From: Acidobacteriota bacterium
GTDB taxonomy: Bacteria > Acidobacteriota > Terriglobia > UBA7540
Length of the DNA: 39,069 nt
NCBI GenBank assembly: GCA_902812365.1
Contig: CADDZC010000036.1
Span: 1 to 39,069 of the forward strand
Direction of reading: 5' to 3'
Positions within the stretch are counted from its first letter, which is position 1; the number at the start of each line of letters is the position of its first letter. The notes under the pieces were generated by a model that worked only from the letters and a program-made list of their open reading frames with translations, had not been told where the DNA came from and ran no database searches. The translations under genes were made by a program, and so were the position numbers. Shown here in pieces: positions 23,910 to 32,771 of this stretch.

Positions 23910-26900
23910 TTAAAACTCAATTTGCGCTCCCAGTTGGCCTTCCCGTCCCGGTAGATACTGCAACGGCTTGCCGAGCGGCGTGGGCATGGACCGGTATGGC
24001 TCGACGGCGGCCGGGTTGGCTCGATTGAGCAGATTGAAAAACTCGATCATCACTCGGGCGCGCGCCTTCTCGCCGAGCGCCAACTGCTTGGAAAAGCGCG
24101 CGTCCAGATTCACGTACGGAGGAGCCTGGAAATGGTTGCGGCCGGTGAAGAAATCGACGCCGTTGAAAATGCCGTCGCCGTCGACATCGACCGGCCGCGC
24201 GAGCACGTCGGAAAAGTGGAAACCGCTCTGGGCGCGAAAGATTCCGCTCATCTCCCACTGCCGCGGCAGGCGGACGATTCCGTCGAACAGCACGGTGTGG
24301 TTCAGGGCGAGATCGGAAGGGCCGCGATCCAGGTTGGCGCCGTTGTAAAACCGGCCGGCCTTGGGGACGGGATTGCCGTTGCTGGCGATGAAGGGGCCCT
24401 GAGCGTTCGTCCGCCCACTCACCGGATCGGTGACCGCGGGCGGAACGCCAACAAAGCTATCCGTCGGCCCCTGCACCCCAAGCAGTCCCGCCCCCAACCC
24501 GGTCTGGACTTCGCTCACCAGGCTCGAATGGAGGTCATTATCCGTGGCCTGGGTCCAGGCATAGGAGGCTTCCAGGGTGAAGCGCCCGCTCATAGGCTTG
24601 CGGATGCCGGCGATGATGCTGTCATACCGGCCCCGGTACCAAGGACCGTAGGACAGGATGGGCCGGGTGCCGGTTCCCGGCTCGAGCTCTCCGGTATGTC
24701 CCGGTAGGCGGGCCGCGAAGGCCAAGTTTGCCGTCCGAACCCCGAGAATGTTGCGGATGTCCCGGTGGTAGTAGTCGGCCTGGATGACCGCGTCGCGGGT
24801 AACTTGGTGCTGGGCGCCGAGATGGAAGCCGACCGTGTAAGGGGTCGAGAAGCTCCGATCCACCGTGACGGGGACGGAGAAGATCTGCGGAACCACGAAA
24901 TTCATGGTGAGATGGCCGAAACCGCCCCAAAAGAAGAACCCGGGGGCGCGTCCGACGGCGCGGCTGGCGGCATCCGCGAACTGCTGGGCGGTAAGGCCGG
25001 TCAGGGCCTGAACGTTGCTCACATTCACGACGCTGTCGGGCGGAACCGGCGCATGGCCCGGAGCCACGACGCCGTTCAAGTGGTCGACGCCGAACAGGTT
25101 CAGGCCGGGCGCGGGACAGGCGGCGCCGGTGGCCTGGATCTGAGCGTCGGTCAGAACGGAGGAGAGGCACAATCCCTCCAGCCGCGCGAGGCTCGTCGGA
25201 TCGCCATAGAACAGCCGGGGATAGGAGATCGTCTGATCCTTCAACAGATTGGCGCCGCCAAAAGCGGGCACGTCGCGGGCCAGGCCCAGACGGAAGTGAT
25301 CGTAGAAGACGCCCCAGCTCGCGTTCAAGACCGTTTGGGGAGTGGGCGACCAGGCCACGCCCAGCCGGGGAGAGACGTTGGCACGGCGAGGAAATCGCGA
25401 ATCGTAGTCCCAGCGCAGGCCCAAATTAGCGGTTAAGCGCTTTGCCAGCTTCCAGTCATCCTGAACAAAGAGCCCCGTGTAATGGTTGCGCAGGCGGATG
25501 CGGTTCTCCTGGGGAGTGCTTCCGCCCACTTTCGCCAGCGTGTACACTCCGGAATTGACGGGTCCGAATTGCGCAAAGTCCGACACGGTGGCAAACAGTT
25601 GATTGAAAAGGTTCGTCGCCTCCGTCCCGTCCACCCGATCACGCTCGAAATCGCCGCCCCAGGCGACCTCATGCCGGCCTGCCGCGTGGTTAAAATGAGC
25701 GCCAGCCGAGGCGTACTGTGGCGCTAAAAGCAAGGGCGTGAACCCGGCCCCGAACTCGATCTGGCCGAGATCGCCGAAGAGTCCGCCGGTGGCGGGGCTG
25801 CTGAACATGTTGAACAAGGTGGTCGCCGGACCGGCCTCCGGATGCGCCGGCCGCTCGCTCGAAGGCTCCCCGCGGTACTGCAGGTAGGCGTTCATGACCC
25901 AGGGGTTGGCCGGGCTGCCGAGGGTAGCCGTATCGTGGAGACCGGCCATCAGGTAGCGTGCGCTCGAGGCCGTCCGGGTCGAAGGCAGGTTGATGGCAGC
26001 CGACAGGGGCAGAAAATCGGTGACGTGGGCGTTGACTTCGTTCATCTGCTCGGTGAGGCGATGCCGCCCGAGTTGTTCGTCCAGCTTTAGAAAGCCTCGT
26101 GTCTCGAAGGTTCGGTTGCGCTGGTCATAGGCCCGTTCTCGCGCTGCAAGGAACTGCGGCAGGCGGGGAGGAACGATGAAATTCAACTCGCGGTCTTCGC
26201 GGATGCGCTCGAGCGACCCAAAGAACCCGAGCCGATCCGCGAGGAGCGGTCCGCCCAGATTGACGCTCGGATCCCAGCGCATCAAAAAAGGCGTTCTTTT
26301 GCCAGCTACATCCGATGAATCCAGCGCGTTGTTGCGATGGAAGACGGAGGCCAATCCGTGCCACCGGTCCGTCCCGCTTTTGGTCACCACGTTCACGACA
26401 CCGCCCGATCCGCGGCCAAATTCGGCTTTGTAACCGGCCGTCAACACCTGAAACTCGAGAATGGAATCCTGATCGAAAGGCGCGTCGGCTCCCCCATCAA
26501 CCTCGTTGCTGTTGGGCATGCCGTCGATCAGAAACGTGGCGTTACCTCCCCGTTCGCCGAGAATGGGGACGGCAGCGTCGGTGCCGGTATCTTTTTGCCG
26601 ATTCACCGCCACCCCGGGAACCAATTGCATCAGATCCAAATAGTTTCGGCCGTTGATCGGCGCGTGCTGGATCTCCTCGGGCAGAATGGTCCGGCCCGAG
26701 GACGAGCTGGCGGTTTCAATGAGCGGTGGACGCGCCGAGACGATGATGACCTCCGCAGGCCGGCCCACCGGCAGCGCCACGTCCAGAGTCAGTCGGCGAT
26801 TGACCGTCACCACCAGTCCGTCGTATCGCCGGGAGGCGAAGCCGGGCTTTTCCGCTAACAGGCTATAGGTGCCGGCGGGCAATCCCAGGACGCGGTAAGA

Positions 26901-27185
26901 TCCCAGAGCGTCGGTGGTCACGGTAAGGTTTTTCGCTAAAAGCGGCCCGCTCAGGGTAATCACCGCGCCCGGTAGGGCCCGACCCTGCGAATCGGTGACA
27001 GTGCCCTGGACGGTGGAGGTGGTCTGCGCTGGGAGAGGCTGGACGGTCATCAACCAGCCCCCGCCGAGCATGGAGGGAACCAGGAAAACGATGGCCGGAA
27101 GCCGAGATAATTGGGTTTGGCGGTTGCCGGGCTGTGGAGCGGGCCGGCTGGGCGGAGCCTGCAGAAGGCGCGGGTTTATAATCAT
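23910..27185 (-). CDS. Oar-like TonB-dependent receptor with N-terminal carboxypeptidase regulatory-like domain
   Basis: A 1091-residue outer-membrane receptor. A hydrophobic signal segment covers about 29-46 and is probably cleaved after AQ (53-54). A carboxypeptidase-D regulatory-like beta-sandwich lies at about 58-140 (VQGTVTDSQGRALPGAVITL). The plug follows (PEEIQHAPINGRNYLDLMQL near 173). The rest is a 22-strand-type beta-barrel ending QIEF with the terminal aromatic residue. This architecture is abundant in acidobacteria, where it is linked to large-molecule uptake or protein secretion; the ligand is unknown. No SusD-like or TonB gene is adjacent. The initiator at 27185 is tied to the promoter by its position: the -10 ends six bases before it. 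Confidence 0.92.
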   Translation of the reverse strand: MIINPRLLQAPPSRPAPQPGNRQTQLSRLPAIVFLVPSMLGGGWLMTVQPLPAQTTSTVQGTVTDSQGRALPGAVITLSGPLLAKNLTVTTDALGSYRVLGLPAGTYSLLAEKPGFASRRYDGLVVTVNRRLTLDVALPVGRPAEVIIVSARPPLIETASSSSGRTILPEEIQHAPINGRNYLDLMQLVPGVAVNRQKDTGTDAAVPILGERGGNATFLIDGMPNSNEVDGGADAPFDQDSILEFQVLTAGYKAEFGRGSGGVVNVVTKSGTDRWHGLASVFHRNNALDSSDVAGKRTPFLMRWDPSVNLGGPLLADRLGFFGSLERIREDRELNFIVPPRLPQFLAARERAYDQRNRTFETRGFLKLDEQLGRHRLTEQMNEVNAHVTDFLPLSAAINLPSTRTASSARYLMAGLHDTATLGSPANPWVMNAYLQYRGEPSSERPAHPEAGPATTLFNMFSSPATGGLFGDLGQIEFGAGFTPLLLAPQYASAGAHFNHAAGRHEVAWGGDFERDRVDGTEATNLFNQLFATVSDFAQFGPVNSGVYTLAKVGGSTPQENRIRLRNHYTGLFVQDDWKLAKRLTANLGLRWDYDSRFPRRANVSPRLGVAWSPTPQTVLNASWGVFYDHFRLGLARDVPAFGGANLLKDQTISYPRLFYGDPTSLARLEGLCLSSVLTDAQIQATGAACPAPGLNLFGVDHLNGVVAPGHAPVPPDSVVNVSNVQALTGLTAQQFADAASRAVGRAPGFFFWGGFGHLTMNFVVPQIFSVPVTVDRSFSTPYTVGFHLGAQHQVTRDAVIQADYYHRDIRNILGVRTANLAFAARLPGHTGELEPGTGTRPILSYGPWYRGRYDSIIAGIRKPMSGRFTLEASYAWTQATDNDLHSSLVSEVQTGLGAGLLGVQGPTDSFVGVPPAVTDPVSGRTNAQGPFIASNGNPVPKAGRFYNGANLDRGPSDLALNHTVLFDGIVRLPRQWEMSGIFRAQSGFHFSDVLARPVDVDGDGIFNGVDFFTGRNHFQAPPYVNLDARFSKQLALGEKARARVMIEFFNLLNRANPAAVEPYRSMPTPLGKPLQYLPGREGQLGAQIEF

Positions 27186-27191
27186 TAGTAA

Positions 27192-27220
27192 ATGTTAACA
27201 TAGTAGTAACTCAAAGTCAA
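27192..27220 (-). promoter_or_regulatory. Sigma-70 promoter of the TonB-dependent receptor, leaderless layout
   Basis: On the minus strand TTGACT (27220-27215) and TAACAT (27197-27192) are separated by 17 bases. Counting six to seven bases past the -10 puts the first transcribed base at the A of ATG 27185. No ribosome site could therefore be transcribed. Confidence 0.6.
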
Positions 27221-27370
27221 GAAAAAACGCATCCCCGTTCTATCATCCCGCCCTACAGTCACTTACGAGGCCTTACCGCGCCGTTCTGACCTCAGCCCCC
27301 GGCTCCCGCCGGGCATCGCTGCGGCCCCGGGGCGGCTGACACCCAGCCGTCCATCGGGCCGGCGCAGTCA

Positions 27371-27399
27371 TTGACCTCGCGTCGGCTCGTTAATACAAT
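27371..27399 (+). promoter_or_regulatory. Sigma-70 promoter of the 191-residue protein gene
   Basis: TTGACC (27371-27376) and TACAAT (27394-27399) are 17 bases apart. Transcription should start near 27406, giving a leader of about 37 bases that includes AAGGAG before ATG 27443. Confidence 0.65.
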
Positions 27400-27442
27400 C
27401 TTAAGTGCCACCCTTGAGCGCAGTTGCAAAGGAGTCGGCACC

Positions 27443-28018
27443 ATGTTTTCGGAACTGAGTCGTCACGGTTGGCGCTCCCTGCGGGAGCTATTTGAAGATC
27501 TGGTGTGGCGGCACTTTTTCGAGGACGTCCACCTCGAAGAGCCCAGCGTGGCGCGTTACGTGACCGACCTGCTGGTTGATTTCGCCCGCATTGACAGCGT
27601 CTACCGGCTCCGCAACGCCTTCGGAAGGAGGCTTGAGGACGTCGGTGAGATGTTGCTCGCCTCGAATCCCTTGCTGGAAGCCGCCTCGTTTGATCGAGAG
27701 CGAGCCGTACGGAAACAGGTGGGGGATTACACCCTGTTTATGACCGGCCTCTTCCCGGAGAGCGTGGCGAGGGCGCGCCGAAGGCAGCCCCCGCCGCTCG
27801 AAGCCTTTATCGATTTCGTCCGAGCCGGCAAGGAATCCTATGCAATCGTCTCCTCATTTGACCAGTTCGAGTACAGGAATGAAGCGCCCCTGTTCCGCCG
27901 GCTTTCGGACAATTTCGAGCTCTGCGTCCTCGGCCTGAATCTCGTCAAGAAAGACTTGGAGCGCCTCCAGCGCGAGCAGTACCAACGCCTTCAGCAAGCC
28001 CTGGACGAAGGAGCTTGA
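27443..28018 (+). CDS. Conserved-looking alpha-helical protein of unknown function
   Basis: A 191-residue soluble protein I cannot assign. It is rich in charged residues and predicted helix throughout (LRELFEDLVWRHFFED, VARYVTDLLVDFARIDSVYRLRN, ending in a Gln/Arg-rich helix KKDLERLQREQYQRLQQALDEGA). It has one cysteine, no signal peptide and no membrane segment. A well-formed promoter and AAGGAG eight bases before ATG 27443 indicate a real, well-expressed gene. It is transcribed away from the TonB-receptor gene and towards the GlsB-type gene, so it is probably a single-gene unit. Confidence 0.82.
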   Translation: MFSELSRHGWRSLRELFEDLVWRHFFEDVHLEEPSVARYVTDLLVDFARIDSVYRLRNAFGRRLEDVGEMLLASNPLLEAASFDRERAVRKQVGDYTLFMTGLFPESVARARRRQPPPLEAFIDFVRAGKESYAIVSSFDQFEYRNEAPLFRRLSDNFELCVLGLNLVKKDLERLQREQYQRLQQALDEGA

Positions 28019-28084
28019 TCCAGAGAGCGGCACCGGGTTGGCCGGCCCCGGCTCGGCCGCCTTTCCCCTCCCACCCGCTTCCCT

Positions 28085-28330
28085 TCACGCCTTTTTCAGT
28101 GCCCGCACCACGACGGTCAGGACGATCGCTCCCAGCACCGCCACGGCAATCGTGTAGATCAGCCCGCCGCGGCCCGCGAACCCCAAAGCGCGCATGATGA
28201 AGCCGCCCACGATGGCTCCGATTATGCCGATGACGATATCCGTCACCACGCCGTAACCGGAACCCTTCATGATCTTGCCGGTAATCCAGCCCGCGATCAG
28301 CCCCACAATGATCCACCAGAGAATGAACAT
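28085..28330 (-). CDS. GlsB/YeaQ/YmgE-family stress-response membrane protein
   Basis: An 81-residue inner-membrane protein of the transglycosylase-associated family, induced by general or acid stress in several bacteria; its molecular function is unclear. Three hydrophobic helices are evident (LWWIIVGLIAGWITGKIM; VVTDIVIGIIGAIVGGFIM; LIYTIAVAVLGAIVLTVVV), with the conserved glycines GxxAG and GxIGAxxGG of the family. Full length for the group. GAGGAGG lies a few bases before ATG 28330, and a good promoter lies about 95 bases upstream. Confidence 0.92.
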   Translation of the reverse strand: MFILWWIIVGLIAGWITGKIMKGSGYGVVTDIVIGIIGAIVGGFIMRALGFAGRGGLIYTIAVAVLGAIVLTVVVRALKKA

Positions 28331-28430
28331 ACGCTTCCTCCTCGTCGAATGGGCTTTGAAGTGGACTCAGTCGTACCGTCCCGGCTCGCGCCGCGCGTGG
28401 CCGCCCCCGCATCCGCCTGATACCGCCCCG

Positions 28431-28460
28431 ATGCTAGGCGGTCTCGCACCCGAAAGTCAA
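28431..28460 (-). promoter_or_regulatory. Sigma-70 promoter of the GlsB-type gene
   Basis: On the minus strand TTGACT (28460-28455) and TAGCAT (28436-28431) are 18 bases apart. Start near 28424; leader of about 94 bases. The 340-bp gap 28331-28670 holds this promoter, the palindrome at 28520 and the sigma-54-like element at 28631, and no gene. Confidence 0.5.
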
Positions 28461-28519
28461 TGAGTCCAGCACTCTGCGGGCCGGCGGACAGGGGGGTCAG
28501 GCGAGCGGAGGCCCTCGAC

Positions 28520-28535
28520 TGTCCGATTTCGGACA
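28520..28535. promoter_or_regulatory. Perfect palindrome, candidate enhancer (activator) site
   Basis: TGTCCGA-TT-TCGGACA is a perfect dyad with 7-base arms. It lies about 122 bases before the predicted sigma-54 start, the usual distance for an NtrC-type activator site. A half-site CGGACA occurs at 28485-28490. Confidence 0.55.
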
Positions 28536-28630
28536 CTTTGATCCCAAACGTGAACAGACTCCGGCTTCCTTCCCATCGAGGCGTCGGTGTAATGCTTTCC
28601 CTTTCTTTGCGTTACGTCTAATCTGCCAAG

Positions 28631-28645
28631 TGGCAGCGGGCGTGC
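28631..28645 (+). promoter_or_regulatory. Candidate sigma-54 (-24/-12) promoter of the transporter cluster
   Basis: TGGCAGCGGGCGTGC keeps the GG at -24 and GC at -12 with the required spacing. TGGCA and TGC match the consensus; two bases of the core do not. The start would be near 28657, just before the ribosome site GGAGGAG of the adaptor gene at 28671. Confidence 0.45.
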
Positions 28646-28670
28646 CCATGCAAGGGCCTGGAGGAGAGCA

Positions 28671-29924
28671 ATGGACATCCAGCGCCGGGGAGTGGGGCGG
28701 AAAAAGAAGATTCGCCTCGCCATCATCATCGCCGCCTGTCTCATCGCTATCCCCATCATCACCCTGGCTTTAAGCCGCCTGAAACCCGCGGCCCCCGGCG
28801 TCGATGCCGGGACGGTCTGGCGTGACACCGTGAAGCGCGGGGCGATGGACCTCCAGGTTCGCGGACTCGGAACGCTGGTTCCTGAGGAGATCGTCTGGAT
28901 TCCGGCCACCACGGATGGGCAAGTGGTGCGGCGGCTAGTGCTCCCTGGCACCAAGGTCAAGAAGGATACGGTGATCATGGTGCTGAGCAATCCCGAAGTG
29001 GAGCAGGCGGCCGTCGACGCCGAAGAGCAGGTGAAGCAGGCCGAGGCTCAGTACAACAGCCTCAAGGCGCAGCTCGATAGCCAAATGCTCGATCAGCGTG
29101 CCACCGCCGCGACCGTGCGGTCGGACTACCTGCAGGACAAGCTCCAGGCTGAGAAGGACCAGGAGCTCGCCAAGCTCGGCCTGGGCTCGGAGATTACCGC
29201 GCAGCTGGCAGCGGCCAAGGCGGACGCTTCGGCAGCGCGCAACCAGATTGAGGTTGACCGTGTGGCGGTGCTCGCGAACTCGGTGGCCGCGCAGCTAGCC
29301 GCCTCGCGGGCCAACATCGATCAAAAGCGCGCCCTCTGCGAACTGAAGAAACGCCAGCTCGATCAGCTGCAGGTACGGGCTGGCATCGACGGCGTGCTGC
29401 AGGAGCTTTCCGTGGAGGTGGGGCAGCGCGTGACGGCCGGCACCACGCTCGCGAAGGTTGCCGATCCCACCAAGCTCAAAGCGGAACTCAAGATCGCCGA
29501 AACTCAAGCCAAGGACATCCAGTTAGGCCAGTCCGCCGAGATCGACACCCACAATGGGGTGATTCCGGGCCAGGTGATCCGTATTGACCCTTCCGTCACG
29601 AACGGCACGCGGACCGTGGACGTGAAGCTGCTCGGTGCTCTTCCTCCGGGCGCCGTTCCCGACCTCAGTGTGGACGGCACGATTGAAATTGAGCACCTCG
29701 CCAACGTGCTCTACGTGGGTCGTCCGGCCTTCGGCCAGCCGGACAGCACCATTAGCCTGTTTAAAGTGGTGAACCAGGGAAAGGAAGCGGTGAAGGTGCA
29801 GGTGAAGATCGGCCGCACTTCCGTCAATACCGTCGAGGTCCTGCAGGGACTGAAGGAAGGCGACGAAGTGATTCTCTCGGACATGTCGCGCTGGGACGCC
29901 TTCGACCGCATCAGGCTGCAGTGA
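28671..29924 (+). CDS. HlyD/MacA-like membrane-fusion (adaptor) protein
   Basis: A 417-residue periplasmic adaptor anchored by one N-terminal transmembrane helix (about 14-34), which would link inner-membrane permeases to an outer-membrane channel. After the anchor come the lipoyl-like half (IPATTDGQVVRRLVLPGTKVKKDT), a long coiled-coil hairpin (about 110-240), the second lipoyl half (QVRAGIDGVLQELSVEVGQRVTAG), a beta-barrel domain and a membrane-proximal domain (ending VLQGLKEGDEVILSD). GGAGGAG precedes the ATG. It heads the cluster with ADOP permeases and a MacB-type ATPase. No TolC-like gene is in the window. A 272-bp gap with no clear feature separates it from the first permease. Confidence 0.9.
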   Translation: MDIQRRGVGRKKKIRLAIIIAACLIAIPIITLALSRLKPAAPGVDAGTVWRDTVKRGAMDLQVRGLGTLVPEEIVWIPATTDGQVVRRLVLPGTKVKKDTVIMVLSNPEVEQAAVDAEEQVKQAEAQYNSLKAQLDSQMLDQRATAATVRSDYLQDKLQAEKDQELAKLGLGSEITAQLAAAKADASAARNQIEVDRVAVLANSVAAQLAASRANIDQKRALCELKKRQLDQLQVRAGIDGVLQELSVEVGQRVTAGTTLAKVADPTKLKAELKIAETQAKDIQLGQSAEIDTHNGVIPGQVIRIDPSVTNGTRTVDVKLLGALPPGAVPDLSVDGTIEIEHLANVLYVGRPAFGQPDSTISLFKVVNQGKEAVKVQVKIGRTSVNTVEVLQGLKEGDEVILSDMSRWDAFDRIRLQ

Positions 29925-30196
29925 AGGTGGATGAGCGAGGTCTGCGCGATCGGTCGCCTGTTGGCTGAGGGTGCCACCCCTGCGATCGCGATCGGCGTGC
30001 TTCCGCCGCATCGGCCGTCGGCAGCCGCTGGAAGCCATACGACGCCGCGAGTAAGCGCGGCGACCCGCCGGGCGCAGGCTCTTAGGCGTCCCTGATGGCG
30101 GCGTTTCGGATGAGGCGTTTGCCGAAGCCTCGCCCGCGCTCGGGCAGGCGAGCGGGCCGGCTGGCAATCGCCCATCACTGATTCGGGAGAGGGTTC

Positions 30197-32644
30197 ATGG
30201 TTGCCCTGATCGCTGATTTTCGCTACAGCCTCCGCCAGCTCCGGCGGAATCCGGGCTTCGCGGCGGTCGCGGTGATCACCCTGGCGCTGGGTATCGGCGT
30301 GAACACGGCCGTCTTCTCCGTCGTGAATGGCGTGCTCCTGAATCCCTTGCCCTATAGGGAGGCGGACCGGCTTGTTGTTCTCTACTCGCGGACAGCCGGC
30401 TTCCAGAACGCGTCCATCTCTTACCCCAACTTTCTCGATTGGGTGCGGGCCAACCGCTCGTTTTCGGCTCTGGCGGCCTATCGCGCGGATGACTTCAACT
30501 TGACGGGGATGGGTGAGCCCGAGCGTGTGCCCGCCGAGATGGTTTCTGCCAGCTTCTTTCCGGTACTGGGGGTGAATCCGATCATCGGGCGCGTGTTCCG
30601 CCCTGAGGAAGACCAGCTTGGCGGGACTCCGGTGGCGCTGATCAGCGCCGGCCTCTGGCAGCGCAAGTTTGGATCTTCGCCTGGCGTGATAGGGAAGGTG
30701 ATTACCTTAAACGGCAAAGACTACACCATTGTGGGCGTCATTCCGCCCAGTTTCTACTACGAGGGAAACAACTTCCATCGCAGTGATGTCTACGTCCCGA
30801 TTGGCCAGTGGAATGACCCGACCTTCCGTGACCGCAGGGTGGGCATGGGCATGAACGCCGTGGGCCGGCTGAAGCCCGGGGTCACCCTCAAGCAAGCTAG
30901 GGCTGATATGGAGGCGGTTGCCAAGCACTTGGCGGAGGAATATCCCGAGGCCGATAAAGGTTCCGGCGTCACGCTCGTTCCGCTGAAACAGAATGTGGTG
31001 GGTGAAATCCGGCCGTTTTTGCTGGTGCTTTCGGCCGCGGTGGGTTTCGTCCTCCTCATCGCTTGCGTGAACGTCGCCAACCTCATGCTGGCGCGGTCCA
31101 CCGGCCGCTCGCGGGAATTCGCTATTCGCGTCGCCTTAGGCGCAAGCCAGGCGCGCGTCCTTCGCCAGCTCTTGACGGAAAGTGTCGTCCTTGCCTTGGC
31201 GGGTGGGAGTCTGGGTTTGCCAGCCGCTTCGTGGGGCTTGCAGGGGGCCCTTAAAGTCCTGCCGAAGGCGCTGCCGCGGGCACAGGAAGTGCGCCTCGAC
31301 TGGCACGTGCTGCTGTTTACGCTGGTGGCTTCGATGTTGGCGGGGGTTTTGTTCGGCGTGGCGCCTGCGCTCAAGACGTCTCGACCCGCCCTGCAGGAGA
31401 CGCTCAAAGAGGGTGGGCGCGGGTCCAGCGGGACCCGCCATCGCACTCAGGGCCTCTTCGTGGTAGTGGAGATGGCCCTGGCGCTGGTTCTGCTGGCCGG
31501 TGCCGGCCTCATGCTTCGCAGCTTGGCCAAGCTTATGAGGGTTGACCCGGGCTTCGACCCGCATAACGTCCTCACTTTTTACTCCTCTTATCCGCCCCAA
31601 AAATCTCCCTCCGCCATTCGAGCAATCTGGCGGGACGCCCATGACCAGCTGGCCGCCATCCCGGGTGTGGAGGCGACTTCCCTATCCATCGCTTCCCGCC
31701 CCATGAACAGTGACGCCGAGCTGCCGTTCTGGCTGGAAGGCCAGCCAAAACCGCCGACGCAGGCAGACATGGAGTTCACGCTCTTCTATCTCGTGCAACC
31801 GGATTACTTGAAGGTTATGAGGATGCCGCTTGAGCGGGGCCGTTTCCTCACCCCCGGGGACAACGAGCATTCGCCGCTGGTGGTGGTCATTGACGATCGC
31901 TTGGCACGGCGCTACTTCCCTGGTCAGGATCCGGTCGGCAAGCGCGTGCATTTCGGTATTTTGGAAAGTACCGCAGAAATTGTGGGGGTCGTCGGCCACG
32001 TCAAACAATGGGGTCTTGACGAGGGGGCAGCCACCGCTCCCGTGGAAGCGCAATGTTATTTTTCGGTTTCGCAGCTTCCGGACAAGTTTCTGCCGCTTTT
32101 CGACGGAACCCTCGGCTTCGTCGTCCGAACCGCCGGCTCACCGGTCGCGCAGGTGGGGACAATTCGCCGCGTCCTAACCCAGGTCCACAGCCAGCAGGTA
32201 CTGTTCGGCGTCGCCACCATGGAGGAGGTTATTTCGCGGTCCGTTGCCGCTCAGCGCTTCTCGATGATCCTGCTGGCTATCTTCGCCGCTCTGGCTCTGG
32301 TGATGGCCTCCATCGGAATCTACGGCGTCGTTTCCTACCTCGTCGGCCAGCAAACCCATGAAATCGGCATCCGCATGGCTCTCGGGGCGGAGCGCCGCGA
32401 TGTGCTGCGCTGGGTGATGGGGAACGGCGCGAAGCTGGTCGTTGGGGGCGTGACCATCGGTTTGGCAGCCTCTCTGCTGCTCACCCGGCTGATGACCAAG
32501 CTGCTGTTTGGCCTTAGCCCCCATGATCCCCTTACCTTGGCGGGCATTGCCGGCCTGCTAAGCGTGGTGGCCCTGGCGGCGTGCTATCTCCCGGCACGGC
32601 GGGCAGCCAGCGTCGATCCGATGGAGGCGCTAAGGTACGAATAG
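30197..32644 (+). CDS. ADOP-type FtsX/MacB-like ABC permease 1
   Basis: An 815-residue inner-membrane protein of the acidobacterial duplicated orphan permease type. The N-terminus (LRQLRRNPGFAAVAVITLAL) leads into transmembrane helix 1 (about 20-45), then a first MacB periplasmic core domain and a first FtsX domain (LLIACVNVANLMLARSTGRS near 290). A second periplasmic region and second FtsX domain follow (IGIYGVVSYLVGQQTHEIGI near 715), and the C-terminus is MEALRYE. The duplicated layout on one chain means a single protein can supply both permease halves. The relatives in MacB systems export antibiotics, lipoproteins or peptides; the substrate here is unknown. The ATPase encoded 0.7 kb downstream is the obvious energy source. 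Confidence 0.92.
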   Translation: MVALIADFRYSLRQLRRNPGFAAVAVITLALGIGVNTAVFSVVNGVLLNPLPYREADRLVVLYSRTAGFQNASISYPNFLDWVRANRSFSALAAYRADDFNLTGMGEPERVPAEMVSASFFPVLGVNPIIGRVFRPEEDQLGGTPVALISAGLWQRKFGSSPGVIGKVITLNGKDYTIVGVIPPSFYYEGNNFHRSDVYVPIGQWNDPTFRDRRVGMGMNAVGRLKPGVTLKQARADMEAVAKHLAEEYPEADKGSGVTLVPLKQNVVGEIRPFLLVLSAAVGFVLLIACVNVANLMLARSTGRSREFAIRVALGASQARVLRQLLTESVVLALAGGSLGLPAASWGLQGALKVLPKALPRAQEVRLDWHVLLFTLVASMLAGVLFGVAPALKTSRPALQETLKEGGRGSSGTRHRTQGLFVVVEMALALVLLAGAGLMLRSLAKLMRVDPGFDPHNVLTFYSSYPPQKSPSAIRAIWRDAHDQLAAIPGVEATSLSIASRPMNSDAELPFWLEGQPKPPTQADMEFTLFYLVQPDYLKVMRMPLERGRFLTPGDNEHSPLVVVIDDRLARRYFPGQDPVGKRVHFGILESTAEIVGVVGHVKQWGLDEGAATAPVEAQCYFSVSQLPDKFLPLFDGTLGFVVRTAGSPVAQVGTIRRVLTQVHSQQVLFGVATMEEVISRSVAAQRFSMILLAIFAALALVMASIGIYGVVSYLVGQQTHEIGIRMALGAERRDVLRWVMGNGAKLVVGGVTIGLAASLLLTRLMTKLLFGLSPHDPLTLAGIAGLLSVVALAACYLPARRAASVDPMEALRYE

Positions 32645-32771
32645 CGAGGGAATGCTGAATGGTGCGGAATCCGCAGGCGGAGCCAAGGAGGGAGACGACC
32701 TGAAGGCCTGGCGCCTCGCTCCTTGAAGTCACCAGGCGCCATTCGTTATCGACGGCCAACAAGAGGATGTT

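Noticed and set aside
29925-30196. A terminator or small gene between the adaptor and permease 1
   Set aside because: Only short imperfect stems are present, with no T-run and no frame that has a ribosome site.
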